A stretch of 49,851 nt of DNA from an uncultured Collinsella sp. (GTDB taxonomy: Bacteria; Actinomycetota; Coriobacteriia; Coriobacteriales; Coriobacteriaceae), in the NCBI GenBank assembly GCA_900542945.1, contig UQPI01000011.1:1-49851 (forward strand). The letters run 5' to 3'. The notes beneath the pieces are model-generated. The model did not search any database and had not been told where the DNA came from. It saw only the letters and a list, made by a program, of their open reading frames with translations. The translations under genes and the position numbers were made by a program. Of this stretch, positions 16,715 to 25,774 are shown in pieces. The first letter of the stretch is position 1. The number at the start of each line of letters is the position of its first letter.

Positions 16715-18115
16715 TTACTGGCGGACCAGCCTGGCGCAGAAGTGGCCGTCGTAGGAGTCGGCGTTTACCGGCACGCTTTGGAAGAGGCCTCGATCGTTCT
16801 GGCGTACGGATACGAGCTTCTTGGCCTGATCGAACTCGGGGAGTTGCAGAATCTGCGCCTCGGAGAGCGGCTCCAGGCTAAAACCGGTGCCCTCGGGAGA
16901 GTTCAGGAACGCTTCCACGACCTGTGTGTTCTCCTCGTCGAAGACCGAGCATGTCGCATAGATAAGCTCGCCACCAGCAGCCACGCGCGCAGCGGCTTCC
17001 TTGAGCATCGTCAGCTGCAGCTTGGGCAGCTCAACCGTCACATCCTTTTCGGTCAGGCGCCACGGGATCTCGGGATGACGACGCATGGTTCCGGTGCCAG
17101 AGCACGGCGCATCGATAAAGACTGTGTCGAACTTAACCGGCTCGCCAAGCATGGCATCAAACGATGTGAGCACCTCATCAAGCTCGCAAGCATCACCAGA
17201 AACCGTACGAACGCCCTGAATACCGGCCTTATGCAGGCGAGCGAGATTCAGATCGCACTTGCGATCATGCAGATCGAGCGCCGTATGCTGACGCTCATAG
17301 CCCGTACGCTTGGCCTGGCACATCATCACATAGGTCTTGGTGCCACGACCGGCACCAATCTCAAGGCAGCTTCCAGGACGCGTGGCAGCTGTGGCGATAA
17401 GCTGCGCGTTGAGGTCAGATGCCACCGCGGCAGCACGCTCAAACACACCCGAAGCAACAGTAACCTGGGCATCAACCGGGGCATGGCAGCCCGGGAAGAC
17501 AGGCGCGACGAGCTGCGAGATATACGGATCGGGCTTAGTCGCAAAGGCGTTCTCATGCAGGGCCAGCGGTGCGGGGGCCAGATTGCCGGCAAAGTTAAGC
17601 GCACCCTCTGGCGTGTCAAACGACGCCATAATGCGAGCGCACAGCCAGCGCGGCAAGCCCATCAGGCGAGACAGACGAACCAAACGGCGCTCGGACTCAT
17701 CCACATCGGACGCAGTAGCAAAGTCCTCAACATTGTCCGCAACCTTATGCAGTACAGCATTGGCCAAGCCAGCGGCGGATTTAGCACCACTGCGAACCAG
17801 CTCAACACCCTGACTCACGGCAACGCGGCCAGGCGTATGCAGGTAGAGCATCTCGAAGGCCGAGATACGAAGCGCCATGCGAACACGCGGCGCAACCTTT
17901 TTAGGCTTATCGAGAAACTGATCGAGCAGCTCATCCAAAATACCCTGGGTGGCCGCAACGCCAAGTGCCAAGCGGGCGGCAAAAGCGGAATCGCGCTGGT
18001 CAATAGCCTTGGCAGATGCGCGAGAGGACAGCACGTCGCGTGCATACATGCCGCGGCGATCGGCCTCCATCAGCACATCGAGCGCAAGCTTGCGCGCGGG
18101 AGACAGCTTGCTCAT
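16715..18115 (-). CDS. rsmB: 16S rRNA (cytosine-967 C5) methyltransferase
   Basis: The 466-residue protein has an N-terminal NusB-like helical domain (about 1-150) and a C-terminal Rossmann methyltransferase. LEIGAGRGTKTYVM is the SAM loop. DAPCSGTG with Cys338 and ATCSVFDEEN with Cys389 are the two-cysteine pair of RNA m5C enzymes. Spacing and domain order match RsmB, which methylates C967 of 16S rRNA with SAM. The start at 18115 overlaps the fmt stop as ATGA, implying coupled translation; a start at 18145 would lie inside fmt. Last gene of the priA-def-fmt-rsmB operon, followed by a strong hairpin. Confidence 0.92.
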   Translation of the reverse strand: MSKLSPARKLALDVLMEADRRGMYARDVLSSRASAKAIDQRDSAFAARLALGVAATQGILDELLDQFLDKPKKVAPRVRMALRISAFEMLYLHTPGRVAVSQGVELVRSGAKSAAGLANAVLHKVADNVEDFATASDVDESERRLVRLSRLMGLPRWLCARIMASFDTPEGALNFAGNLAPAPLALHENAFATKPDPYISQLVAPVFPGCHAPVDAQVTVASGVFERAAAVASDLNAQLIATAATRPGSCLEIGAGRGTKTYVMMCQAKRTGYERQHTALDLHDRKCDLNLARLHKAGIQGVRTVSGDACELDEVLTSFDAMLGEPVKFDTVFIDAPCSGTGTMRRHPEIPWRLTEKDVTVELPKLQLTMLKEAAARVAAGGELIYATCSVFDEENTQVVEAFLNSPEGTGFSLEPLSEAQILQLPEFDQAKKLVSVRQNDRGLFQSVPVNADSYDGHFCARLVRQ

Positions 18116-19032
18116 GATAAAACACCCCACGAAAGATCGGCGCACTGCAGGCCGGCGGCCCAGGCAGAAGCGGCCATAGCACGCTTGCCATCAGGCTTAA
18201 CCTCAAGCAAGTCAACCGAGCCATCGGAAAGGCCAAGGTAAACACGCTTGGCCTTAACGAGAACCTGACCCTCGCCAAGCAACACATCAGCCGCCGCAGC
18301 ATCGAGCACACGCACGGTCTTGCCGGCAATCACGCAACGAGCAGGCGCGGTATCGGACGAAGCCAGCACATGACGCACGCAATCAAGCGCCGCCATGTGC
18401 GGATCCAGACGCATCTCTTGCTTGGAGATCTTGGCAGCATGGGTAACGAGCGCCTCGTCCTGTTCGATCCACACGGCGGTGCCATCGGCAAGAGAAGGAA
18501 GCGTATCGGCAAGCAGTTTGCCGCCGAGCTCAGCGAGCTCCATGGTCAGCGCCGCAGCATGCTTACCGGCAACCGACGTGGAAGTCTGAGCACAATAAGC
18601 ACCAGTATCCACGCCATGCCCGATGCGCATGATAGAAACGCCAGCAACCTCATCACCAGCGAGAATCGCACGCTGAATAGGAGCAGCCCCACGCCAACGA
18701 GGCAGCAGCGAAGCATGAACATTCACAATACCAAGCGGCGCCATATGCAGCACCTCATCGGGCAAAATACAGCCATAAGCAGCCACACAGAAAATATCAG
18801 CCTGGGCAGCCTGGAGCACCTCAACAACCTCAGGCGTCATACGATTAGCCTCAACAACAGGCAGACCAAGCTCGAGCGCCTTAGCCTTAACAGGAGACGG
18901 CTCCAGCTTCTTACCACGCCCACGAACAGCATCAGGACGAGTAACAACAAGCGCAATCTCGTTCCCAGGTTCAACAAGCGAAGTCAAAGAAGGCACAGCA
19001 AAATCGGGCGTACCCATAAACACAATACGCAT
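18112..19032 (-). CDS. fmt: Methionyl-tRNA formyltransferase
   Basis: Fmt formylates Met-tRNA(fMet) with 10-formyl-THF before initiation. The 306-residue protein starts MRIVFMGTPDFAVPSL and carries the folate-binding/catalytic stretch NVHASLLPRWRGAAPIQ (Asn, His and a downstream Asp expected in catalysis). The C-terminal OB-like domain contains the usual KRVYLGLSDGSVDLLEV region. GAGGGGAG lies upstream of the ATG. It is preceded by def with a 325-base gap containing structured repeats, and overlaps rsmB by four bases. Functionally it pairs with def. Confidence 0.95.
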   Translation of the reverse strand: MRIVFMGTPDFAVPSLTSLVEPGNEIALVVTRPDAVRGRGKKLEPSPVKAKALELGLPVVEANRMTPEVVEVLQAAQADIFCVAAYGCILPDEVLHMAPLGIVNVHASLLPRWRGAAPIQRAILAGDEVAGVSIMRIGHGVDTGAYCAQTSTSVAGKHAAALTMELAELGGKLLADTLPSLADGTAVWIEQDEALVTHAAKISKQEMRLDPHMAALDCVRHVLASSDTAPARCVIAGKTVRVLDAAAADVLLGEGQVLVKAKRVYLGLSDGSVDLLEVKPDGKRAMAASAWAAGLQCADLSWGVLS

Positions 19033-19146
19033 AAAGATCGTCTCCCCTCAACCAAAGCCGAGACGGCTACAAAGAGCAGCGGAAAGCCAAGTCACCAGCC
19101 CATCCGCAATATTATTTCAACAAGAACAAATATACCCAAAACTAAA

Positions 19147-19175
19147 GAAAGAGCCGCAATAAAAGCAGCTCTTTC
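19147..19175. other. Hairpin upstream of fmt
   Basis: GAAAGAGC (19147-19154) and GCTCTTTC (19168-19175) with a 13-base A-rich loop. It lies between def and fmt, about 115 bases before the fmt start. It could be a terminator or attenuator within the operon. Confidence 0.4.
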
Positions 19176-19249
19176 AGCAAAGCACCCATCAGCGAAGACG
19201 CCCATCCCTGGCCCGACGGCACCCGGGCGAGTCAAGCAGCGTCAACGTA

Positions 19250-19348
19250 GTCCCCGGGGCGCCCGCCTATATCGTTCCGCGCGCAGTTTCGCAGCAAAGC
19301 GAGAATGTTTGAGCACGGGATGATATGTGGGCGCTCAGCACCGGGGAC
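19250..19348. repeat. Structured intergenic element between def and fmt
   Basis: Nested inverted pairs occur in the same order on both sides: GTCCCCGG (19250-19257) with CCGGGGAC (19341-19348), GCGCCCGC (19259-19266) with GTGGGCGC (19327-19334, one wobble), and ATATC (19269-19273) with GATAT (19322-19326). The centre is non-coding. Stacked stems of this kind suggest a folded RNA or a palindromic repeat. It begins nine bases after the def stop and lies inside an otherwise compact operon. Confidence 0.5.
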
Positions 19349-19356
19349 GATGGGAC

Positions 19357-19893
19357 CTACTCCGTCTCGCCCGGTCGAGCGCCGCGAGCCAGGGCGTCCT
19401 GGTACTCCTTGACGGCCTTGAGCCTCTGCATCGGCTTGAGTCGCTCGAACATGGTGTTGCCGTGTAGGTGATCGATCTCGTGCTGCAGGCACACGCAGAA
19501 CAGGTCGCCCGAGGCCTCGTAGCGAATCAGGTTGGCATCCAGGTCGTACGCCTCGACGACGACATGGTCGGGACGCTCGATCTCGCAGCTAATGCCGGGA
19601 ATGGACAGGCAGCCCTCGCTAAACGGCACCAGATGGTCGCTCTGCTCAACAATGACAGGGTTGATGAGCACGTACGGGTCATAGTCATTCTTGTCGCTGT
19701 AATCGCAGTCGATGGTGACAAGCTGAATGAGCTCACCGATCTGCGGGGCAGCCAGACCGCAACCGCCGTTGTCGAACATCATCTTCTTCATCTTCTCGGC
19801 AAGCGCCTCGATCGCCGGAGTGATCTCCTCGATGACGGCGCACTCCTGGCGCAGACGAGGGTCGGGCGACAGTACGATTCCGTTGGCTTCCAT
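19357..19893 (-). CDS. def: Peptide deformylase
   Basis: Def removes the N-formyl group from new proteins. All three metal-site motifs are present in the 178-residue product: GCGLAAPQ (44-51), EGCLS (93-97, Cys ligand) and QHEIDHL (137-143, two His ligands and catalytic Glu). I place the start at 19893, with GAAAGG seven bases upstream; the ATG two codons earlier abuts that site. It follows priA by 18 bases. Co-location with fmt matches their linked roles. Confidence 0.95.
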   Translation of the reverse strand: MEANGIVLSPDPRLRQECAVIEEITPAIEALAEKMKKMMFDNGGCGLAAPQIGELIQLVTIDCDYSDKNDYDPYVLINPVIVEQSDHLVPFSEGCLSIPGISCEIERPDHVVVEAYDLDANLIRYEASGDLFCVCLQHEIDHLHGNTMFERLKPMQRLKAVKEYQDALARGARPGETE

Positions 19894-19911
19894 GGCCATC
19901 CTTTCGGGTTG

Positions 19912-22344
19912 TTACATCAAATCATAGGCGTCGACGTCAACGCTCACGCTTACGCCGCGCACGGAGCCAACCTCTTTGAGGCAGGCGTCGATATCATCAG
20001 AGACATGGTACCCTACCGGCGACTTTACAAGCAGATGGAAGCGGTAACGGTCCTTGGCTCTCTCGATTACACACGAAGCCGGACCAAGCACCTGGGGCAC
20101 GGCGCTCCCCGCCCGCAAAAAGTCGGGCGCGGCGGCATGCCAGCGACGCTTGAGGAGCTTCGCGATGCGGCCGATGTAGTCCCGCGCGTCATCCGCATTC
20201 GTCGACCACACCAAGATGTTGGCCAAGCGCACGAACGGCGGATACAGGGCGTAGTCGGTAAAAATCGAGCGGTCGTGCTCGGCGACGGCGCGAATGACCG
20301 GGTCCTCAGGCAGGTAGGTCTGGATGATAACCTCGCCGGGACGATCGCCGCGGCCGGCGCGGCCCGCAACCTGCTCTAGCAGGTCGTAGGCGCGCTCCCC
20401 TGCGCGGAAGTCCGGCAGCTTGAGGGCGAAGTCGGCATTGACCACGCCCACGAGCGTGACCTCGGGAAAGTCGAGGCCCTTTGCGATCATTTGAGTGCCC
20501 AGCAACACCGCGCAATCGGCCGCATCGAACTGCTCGAGCAGCTTTTTGTGCGCGTCCTTGCCGCGCGTGGAATCGGCATCCATGCGAATGATGGCGACGT
20601 CGTCGGGCAGCATCTGGTGCAGCGCATCCTCGATCTGCTGCGTACCCAGGCCCATTTTAGCCAGGTAGCGGCTGCCGCACTTGGGACAGCGACTCGTGGG
20701 CGCCGGATAGGGTTGCACGCGCCAGGACGAACCGCAAGTGTGGCACTGCAGCGTATGGGTGCGCTCGTGATACGTGAGCGCGGTGGAACAGTGATTGCAG
20801 GTGGGGACGCAGCCGCACTCGCGGCACATAAGGAACGGCGCAAAGCCGCGACGATTGTGCAGCAGCACGGCCTTCTCGCGGCGCTCGACTACGCGCTCCA
20901 GGCCTTCCATCAGCGGTTTTGAGAACATGGAGCGGCTGCCGTGTGCGAACTCGCGGCGTAGGTCGGCAATGCGGACTGTGGGCAACACGGCGTGTCCCGG
21001 GCGCTCGGGCATCTCGACACGCGCCCAGGTGGCTCCGTTGTACGTGCCGCGGCGGCAGCGGTCGAGGGCCTCGGCAGAAGGCGTGGCGGAGCCCAGCACG
21101 AGCGGACACCGATAGCTGCGCGCCATCTCGGCAGCCACCTCGCGCGCATGGTAGCGCGGGCTGGAGCCCTGCTTGTAGCTGGTCTCGTGCTCCTCGTCGA
21201 TGATGATAAGACCCAAGTCGCTGAGCGGGCAAAAGAGCGCCGAGCGGGCGCCCACGACCACACGCGCGGCACCGCTGGCGACCATATCCCACTGGTCCAG
21301 ACGCTCGCCAGCAGAAAGACGCGAATGGAACACAGCGACCGTCTCACCAAAGCGCGAACGGAAGCGGCCGACGGTCTGGGCCGTCAGCGAGATCTCGGGT
21401 ACGAGCACGCAGGCCGAACGGCCGGCCGCCAGCACGCGCTCAATCGCCGAGAGGTAGACCTCGGTTTTGCCGGATCCGGTGACGCCATCGACAAGGACAA
21501 CGTCGCCGTGGGCGTCAAGGCGGGCGCGCTCAATCTGCGCGAGGGCCTGCTGCTGGCCGTTTGTAAGCGAGACCGGCGCTTTGCCGCTCGCGGAGGACAG
21601 CGTGGTCTGCTCGCTGCAGCCACGCCACGCGCGACGCTCCTCTACCACCACGACGCCGCGCTTTTCGAGCGCCTTGATGGTCGCCGACATACTGCTGTAG
21701 AGCAGGTTGAGGTCGCGCGTCGTGACCGGTCCGCACTGGAGCGCCTCAATGAGCTGACGTTGACGGACCGCAGACTTGGGCGGCGCGTAGTCGAAACCCT
21801 CGGGCGTGAGCATGACCCAGCGGTTTTGAATAGGCTTGACGGCGGGGCGCTCAACCGACCATGCGCCGTCATCGCCCTTGACCACGCGCGGGCTGCCGCC
21901 CGGAGGCAAGAACAGGCGCAGGCACTCGGAAAGCGTCGCGACGTACTCGCGGCTCATCCAGTGCGCGATGCGGGCAGCCTCGGCGGTAAAGAGCGGCTTG
22001 CTGAGGATAGCCTCGATAGGCTTGATGCGCGCTGGATCGAGAGCGTCGACACCTTGTAGATCGGCCAGCACGGGCGAGATATCGACGATATAGCCCGCGG
22101 CCGCACGGTTGCCAAAGTGGACAAGGACCGTGGATCCGATCTGCGCCTCGTTAGCAAGGGACCGGGGGATGCCGTAGGCGAATGGCTCGGACAGCGCACG
22201 CGTCGGGATGTCGAGGACCACGCTCGCGTAGGCGGCGATGGGGTCAGGTGTATGCTCGGGCTTGGCCGGTGCAGTGGCAGGCACGGGCGCCGCTGGAACC
22301 TCCTCCGGTTCCGGCGAACCAAACAGCGACAGTTGCTCGGCCAT
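19912..22344 (-). CDS. priA: Primosomal replication-restart helicase PriA
   Basis: PriA rebuilds the replisome at stalled forks. The 810-residue protein has an N-terminal 3'-end-binding domain, then Walker A GVTGSGKTEVYL (about 288-298), the DEEH box IIIDEEHETSYKQ (about 382), and the helicase-interrupting zinc module with four CxxC pairs (CRECGC, CNHC, CHTC, CPKC, about 500-560). The second RecA lobe contains LLGTQMIAKGLDFP and VAGRAGRGDRPG. The first 35 residues are a Pro/Ala/Glu-rich extension. AGGAGGTGC precedes the ATG. It leads the operon priA-def-fmt-rsmB, separated from gltX by a terminator. Confidence 0.95.
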   Translation of the reverse strand: MAEQLSLFGSPEPEEVPAAPVPATAPAKPEHTPDPIAAYASVVLDIPTRALSEPFAYGIPRSLANEAQIGSTVLVHFGNRAAAGYIVDISPVLADLQGVDALDPARIKPIEAILSKPLFTAEAARIAHWMSREYVATLSECLRLFLPPGGSPRVVKGDDGAWSVERPAVKPIQNRWVMLTPEGFDYAPPKSAVRQRQLIEALQCGPVTTRDLNLLYSSMSATIKALEKRGVVVVEERRAWRGCSEQTTLSSASGKAPVSLTNGQQQALAQIERARLDAHGDVVLVDGVTGSGKTEVYLSAIERVLAAGRSACVLVPEISLTAQTVGRFRSRFGETVAVFHSRLSAGERLDQWDMVASGAARVVVGARSALFCPLSDLGLIIIDEEHETSYKQGSSPRYHAREVAAEMARSYRCPLVLGSATPSAEALDRCRRGTYNGATWARVEMPERPGHAVLPTVRIADLRREFAHGSRSMFSKPLMEGLERVVERREKAVLLHNRRGFAPFLMCRECGCVPTCNHCSTALTYHERTHTLQCHTCGSSWRVQPYPAPTSRCPKCGSRYLAKMGLGTQQIEDALHQMLPDDVAIIRMDADSTRGKDAHKKLLEQFDAADCAVLLGTQMIAKGLDFPEVTLVGVVNADFALKLPDFRAGERAYDLLEQVAGRAGRGDRPGEVIIQTYLPEDPVIRAVAEHDRSIFTDYALYPPFVRLANILVWSTNADDARDYIGRIAKLLKRRWHAAAPDFLRAGSAVPQVLGPASCVIERAKDRYRFHLLVKSPVGYHVSDDIDACLKEVGSVRGVSVSVDVDAYDLM

Positions 22345-22383
22345 GGCCCCAGCACCTCCTATCCCATACGACTACAGAAACAA

Positions 22384-22409
22384 GAGCCCCGCTCGAGTGA
22401 ACGGGGCTC
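22384..22409 (-). terminator. Terminator after gltX
   Basis: GAGCCCCG (22384-22391) pairs with CGGGGCTC (22402-22409). Read leftwards it follows the gltX stop by 23 bases and is trailed by TTGTTTC, so it should end the gltX transcript before priA. Confidence 0.7.
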
Positions 22410-22432
22410 GGATACATGCGTTTACGCAGCTG

Positions 22433-23908
22433 CTACAGCGCCATCGTGCGGGCGCGGTCGATGCGTGCCAGGCAGTCGTCGCGGCCGACGAGCGCCATGG
22501 TCTCGCCCAGCGGGGGGCTCACCATGTTGCCGCAGACGGCGACGCGCACGGCCTGGAACACCACGCGCTTCTTGAGGTCCATCTGCTCGGGCAGCGGCTC
22601 AAGCGCGGCGTCGATGTTGGTAGCCGTCCATTCGTCCACGCCCTCGAGCGCGGCCTTGGCGGCATCCAGAATGGCGCCCATGCCTTCCTTGGCCAGGCCC
22701 TTGTTGACAGACTTCTCGTCATACTCGAGCGTCTCGGCCGTGGCAAAGATGGGAGCGGCGACGGTCACGGCGTCGGCCGGCATCTTGGTGCGCGGCTTGA
22801 CGATGGCGGCAAGCGCATCGATCCAATCCTCACCGTACTCTACGTTGCCCTCAATGAGACCCGCCTCGTGCAGCTCGGGGACCATGATCTCGTCGGCAAA
22901 CTGAGCATCGGACATGCCGTTGATGTACTCGGCATTGACCCAGTCGAGCTTCTTGGGATCGAAGGTCGCGGGGTTCTTGGAGATGCGGTCGAGCGAGAAC
23001 TTGCTGGCCAAGACATCGCGCGGGATGATCGTGGTCTCGCCGTCGAGCGACCAGCCGAGCAGCGCCAGATAGTTGACGAAGGCGTCGGACAGGTAACCGG
23101 CGTCACGGTACTCCTCCACCGAGGTGGCGCCGTGGCGCTTGGAGAGCTTCTTGCCGTCGGCACCCAAGATCATGGAGATGTGGGCGAACGTGGGCACGGG
23201 CGCGCCGAGGGCCTCGTAGACCATGACCTGGCGCGGGGTGTTGGACAGATGGTCGTCGCCGCGGATGACGTGGGTAATCTTCATCATGGCGTCGTCGACG
23301 ACGGTCGCGAAGTTGTACGTGGGCGTGCCGTCGGAGCGGAAGATGACGAAGTCGTCGAGCTCCTTGGCGTCGAAGGTCACCTCGCCGTGGACGGCGTCGT
23401 GGATGACGACATCGCCGCGGTCCTCGGGCACCTTGATGCGCAGGACGTAAGACTCGCCGGCCTCGATGCGACGGCGGGCCTCCTCGGGATCAAGATCGCG
23501 GCAGCGGCGCTGATAGCCCTGGAAGGGGTCCTTGCGCTCCTGGGCGGCCTTGCGATCGGCGTCGAGCTGCTCCTTGGTGCAGAAGCAGGGATAGGCCTTG
23601 CCCTCGTCCCAGAGCTTCTGGGCGGCCTGCTTGTACAGGTCCAGGCGCTCAGTCTGGGCGTAGGGGCCAAAGTCGCCGCCCACCTCGGGACCCTCGTCCC
23701 AGTCCAGGCCCAGCCAACGCATGGCGCGCAGGATGATCTGCGTGTTCTCGTCGGTGGAGCGGGTGGGGTCGGTGTCGTCGATGCGCAGGATGAACGTGCC
23801 GCCGTTAGCGCGGGCGAAAGCCCAGTTATAGATAGCGGTGCGGGCGCCGCCGATGTGCAGCTTACCCGTGGGTGAGGGTGCAAAGCGGACGCGAACGTCT
23901 GATGCCAT
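22433..23908 (-). CDS. gltX: Glutamyl-tRNA synthetase
   Basis: GltX charges tRNA(Glu) with glutamate. The 491-residue class I synthetase shows the HIGH-type signature PSPTGKLHIGGART at 11-24 and KLSKRHG (KMSKS equivalent, about 253-259), with GDDHLSNTPRQ between. Length fits a bacterial GltX. The start at 23908 is preceded by GAGGAGATATCC; in-frame ATGs further upstream lie in the palindromic intergenic region. It is transcribed alone, away from the divergent metK. Confidence 0.95.
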   Translation of the reverse strand: MASDVRVRFAPSPTGKLHIGGARTAIYNWAFARANGGTFILRIDDTDPTRSTDENTQIILRAMRWLGLDWDEGPEVGGDFGPYAQTERLDLYKQAAQKLWDEGKAYPCFCTKEQLDADRKAAQERKDPFQGYQRRCRDLDPEEARRRIEAGESYVLRIKVPEDRGDVVIHDAVHGEVTFDAKELDDFVIFRSDGTPTYNFATVVDDAMMKITHVIRGDDHLSNTPRQVMVYEALGAPVPTFAHISMILGADGKKLSKRHGATSVEEYRDAGYLSDAFVNYLALLGWSLDGETTIIPRDVLASKFSLDRISKNPATFDPKKLDWVNAEYINGMSDAQFADEIMVPELHEAGLIEGNVEYGEDWIDALAAIVKPRTKMPADAVTVAAPIFATAETLEYDEKSVNKGLAKEGMGAILDAAKAALEGVDEWTATNIDAALEPLPEQMDLKKRVVFQAVRVAVCGNMVSPPLGETMALVGRDDCLARIDRARTMAL

Positions 23909-23988
23909 GGATATCTCCTCGATTGCAGGATGGATGTCTAACCGCATCAGTATAAAGCAACAAAGCAACCTCCGCACAAAGGGCACCG

Positions 23989-24111
23989 ACCTACTCATTG
24001 GGGACAGACTTAAATTAGTAGTCGTTGGGGACACTCTTCGGAGACGACAGAAAAGGAACGTTCCCAAGTGTCGCAAGGCTACTCATTTAAGTCTGTCCCC
24101 AATGAGTAGGT
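23989..24111. repeat. Long palindromic element, 27-bp perfect arms
   Basis: Bases 23989-24015 are the exact reverse complement of 24085-24111 (core TCATTGGGGACAGACTTAAA). The 69-base interior holds a second weaker pair (GGGGACACTCTT near 24027 with AAGTGTC near 24066). It lies between the divergent gltX and metK, contains no gene, and carries GTAG at its feet. It looks like a mobile palindromic repeat of the REP/RAYT or MITE kind. Confidence 0.6.
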
Positions 24112-24218
24112 GCGGAAAGGGTGTGAATGTTGGATTTACGCGATATGATGTGCGCTTGCATATAGAGCTCGGCGGAATGGTAACGGTCGCCGGGACACGT
24201 ATTTTGAAAGGGGCTATC

Positions 24219-25499
24219 ATGCCAGAAGAACTTCGTTCCATCCCGCCCCAACACGGGTCCTTTGTTTTTACGTCGGAGTCGGTGACCGAAGGTCATCCCG
24301 ATAAGATCGCTGACCAGATCAGCGACGCCGTCCTCGACGCAATCCTCGCCAAAGAAATAGAGCTCCAGGAGCAGGGCTACATCGCCCCCAACGGCGTGCC
24401 CGCCAACGTTGAGAACGTCCGCTGCGCCTGCGAGACCCTCGTGACCACCGGCACCGTCATCGTCGCCGGCGAGATCCGCACCCAGGCCTACGTCGACGTG
24501 CAGGAGATTGCACGTGGCGTTATCCGCCGCATTGGATACAATCGCGCAAAGTTCGGTTTTGACTGCGATACCTGCGGCGTTATGAGCCTCATCCACGAGC
24601 AGTCGCCCGATATCGCCCAGGGCGTCGACGAGTCCTTCGAGACCCAGACCGGCGCCACCACCGACCCGATCGACCTGATCGGCGCCGGCGACCAGGGCAT
24701 GATGTTTGGCTATGCCTCCAACGAGACCAAGACCCTCATGCCCATGCCGCACTACCTGGCGAGCCGCCTGGCCGAGCGCCTGGCTGCCGTGCGCCACGAC
24801 GGCACCCTGCCCTACCTGCGCCCCGACGGCAAGACCCAGGTCACGGTGCGCTACGAGGACGGCAAGCCCGTCGAGGTCACGACCATCGTCATCTCCACGC
24901 AGCACGCCGCCGAGATCGAGGACATGGGTAAGATCAAGGACGACCTCATCGAGCACGTCATCACCCCCGTCATGGCTGCCGAGAACATGCCGTGGGACAA
25001 CGCCGACATCTATGTGAACCCCACCGGTCGCTTTGTCGTGGGCGGCCCCATGGGCGACACGGGCCTGACCGGCCGTAAGATCATCGTAGACACCTACGGC
25101 GGTTACGGCCGTCACGGCGGTGGCGCCTTTAGCGGCAAGGACTGCACCAAGGTCGACCGCTCCGCCGCGTACGCCGCGCGCTGGGTCGCCAAGAACGTGG
25201 TCGCCGCCGGCCTGGCCGACCGCTGCGAGGTCGAGCTGGCCTACGCCATCGGCGTATCCAAGCCGCTGTCGATTATGGTCGACACCTTCGGTACCGCGCA
25301 TGTTGCCGAGGACAAGATCGTCGAGGCCGTCGAGAAGACCTTCGACCTACGCCCGGGCGCAATCATCCGCGACCTGGACCTGCGTCGCCCCATCTACGAG
25401 AAGACGGCAGCCTACGGCCACTTTGGTCGAGAAGACGCCGACTTCACCTGGGAGAAGACTGATCGAGTCGAAGAACTCAAAGCAGCCTGCGGCCTGTAA
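24219..25499 (+). CDS. metK: S-adenosylmethionine synthetase
   Basis: MetK makes SAM from methionine and ATP. The 426-residue product has GHPDKIADQISDAVLD (about 21-36), the P-loop-like GAGDQGMMFGYA, and GGYGRHGGGAFSGKDCTKVD. The start at 24219 is supported by GAAAGGGG six bases upstream; longer in-frame versions enter the palindrome. SAM from this enzyme would feed the many corrin methyltransferases encoded later in the window and RsmB. No SAM riboswitch is visible in 24112-24218. The length is slightly above the usual 385-400, owing to insertions around residues 45-65 and in the middle. Confidence 0.95.
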   Translation: MPEELRSIPPQHGSFVFTSESVTEGHPDKIADQISDAVLDAILAKEIELQEQGYIAPNGVPANVENVRCACETLVTTGTVIVAGEIRTQAYVDVQEIARGVIRRIGYNRAKFGFDCDTCGVMSLIHEQSPDIAQGVDESFETQTGATTDPIDLIGAGDQGMMFGYASNETKTLMPMPHYLASRLAERLAAVRHDGTLPYLRPDGKTQVTVRYEDGKPVEVTTIVISTQHAAEIEDMGKIKDDLIEHVITPVMAAENMPWDNADIYVNPTGRFVVGGPMGDTGLTGRKIIVDTYGGYGRHGGGAFSGKDCTKVDRSAAYAARWVAKNVVAAGLADRCEVELAYAIGVSKPLSIMVDTFGTAHVAEDKIVEAVEKTFDLRPGAIIRDLDLRRPIYEKTAAYGHFGREDADFTWEKTDRVEELKAACGL

Positions 25500-25524
25500 G
25501 TGAACGGTCACAGCTACGCCATGC

Positions 25525-25553
25525 GGGGGCGCCGGAGATAATCCGGCGCCCCC
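25525..25553 (+). terminator. Intrinsic terminator of metK
   Basis: GGGGGCGCCGGA (25525-25536), loop GATAA, TCCGGCGCCCCC (25542-25553), then TTTCTTG. A classical 12-bp stem with a T-rich tail 25 bases after the metK stop. Confidence 0.9.
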
Positions 25554-25570
25554 TTTCTTGTTCGCAATCC

Positions 25571-25655
25571 AAAGTAGATATTTGGGACATGCCTTAAAAT
25601 CTACCGCGCCGAGCGCAAAAGGTAGATTTTAAGGCATGTCCCAAATATCTACTTT
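25571..25655. repeat. Perfect 35-bp palindrome between metK and serine dehydratase
   Basis: Bases 25571-25605 are the exact reverse complement of 25621-25655, loop of 15 (25606-25620). The arms contain GTAG and TTTGGGAC. It follows the metK terminator, so termination is not its main job. It resembles the element at 23989-24111 in layout but differs in most of its sequence. Confidence 0.65.
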
Positions 25656-25774
25656 TACCGGCACGTCCCCAGCTAATGAATTTTCCCATCCGCCCACTCC
25701 AACCATGTATCCTAAGTTCCGAGGGCTTTAGTATGCCCCGCCCCTCGTGACGATGGGATAGAACAGGAGCGCAT

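Noticed and set aside
16697..18241. Plus-strand frame of 514 codons opposite rsmB
   Set aside because: No recognisable motif and antisense to rsmB, whose catalytic cysteines are intact.
24112..24218. Possible SAM riboswitch before metK
   Set aside because: None of the conserved SAM-I or SAM-II core sequences is present and the leader is too short beyond the palindrome.
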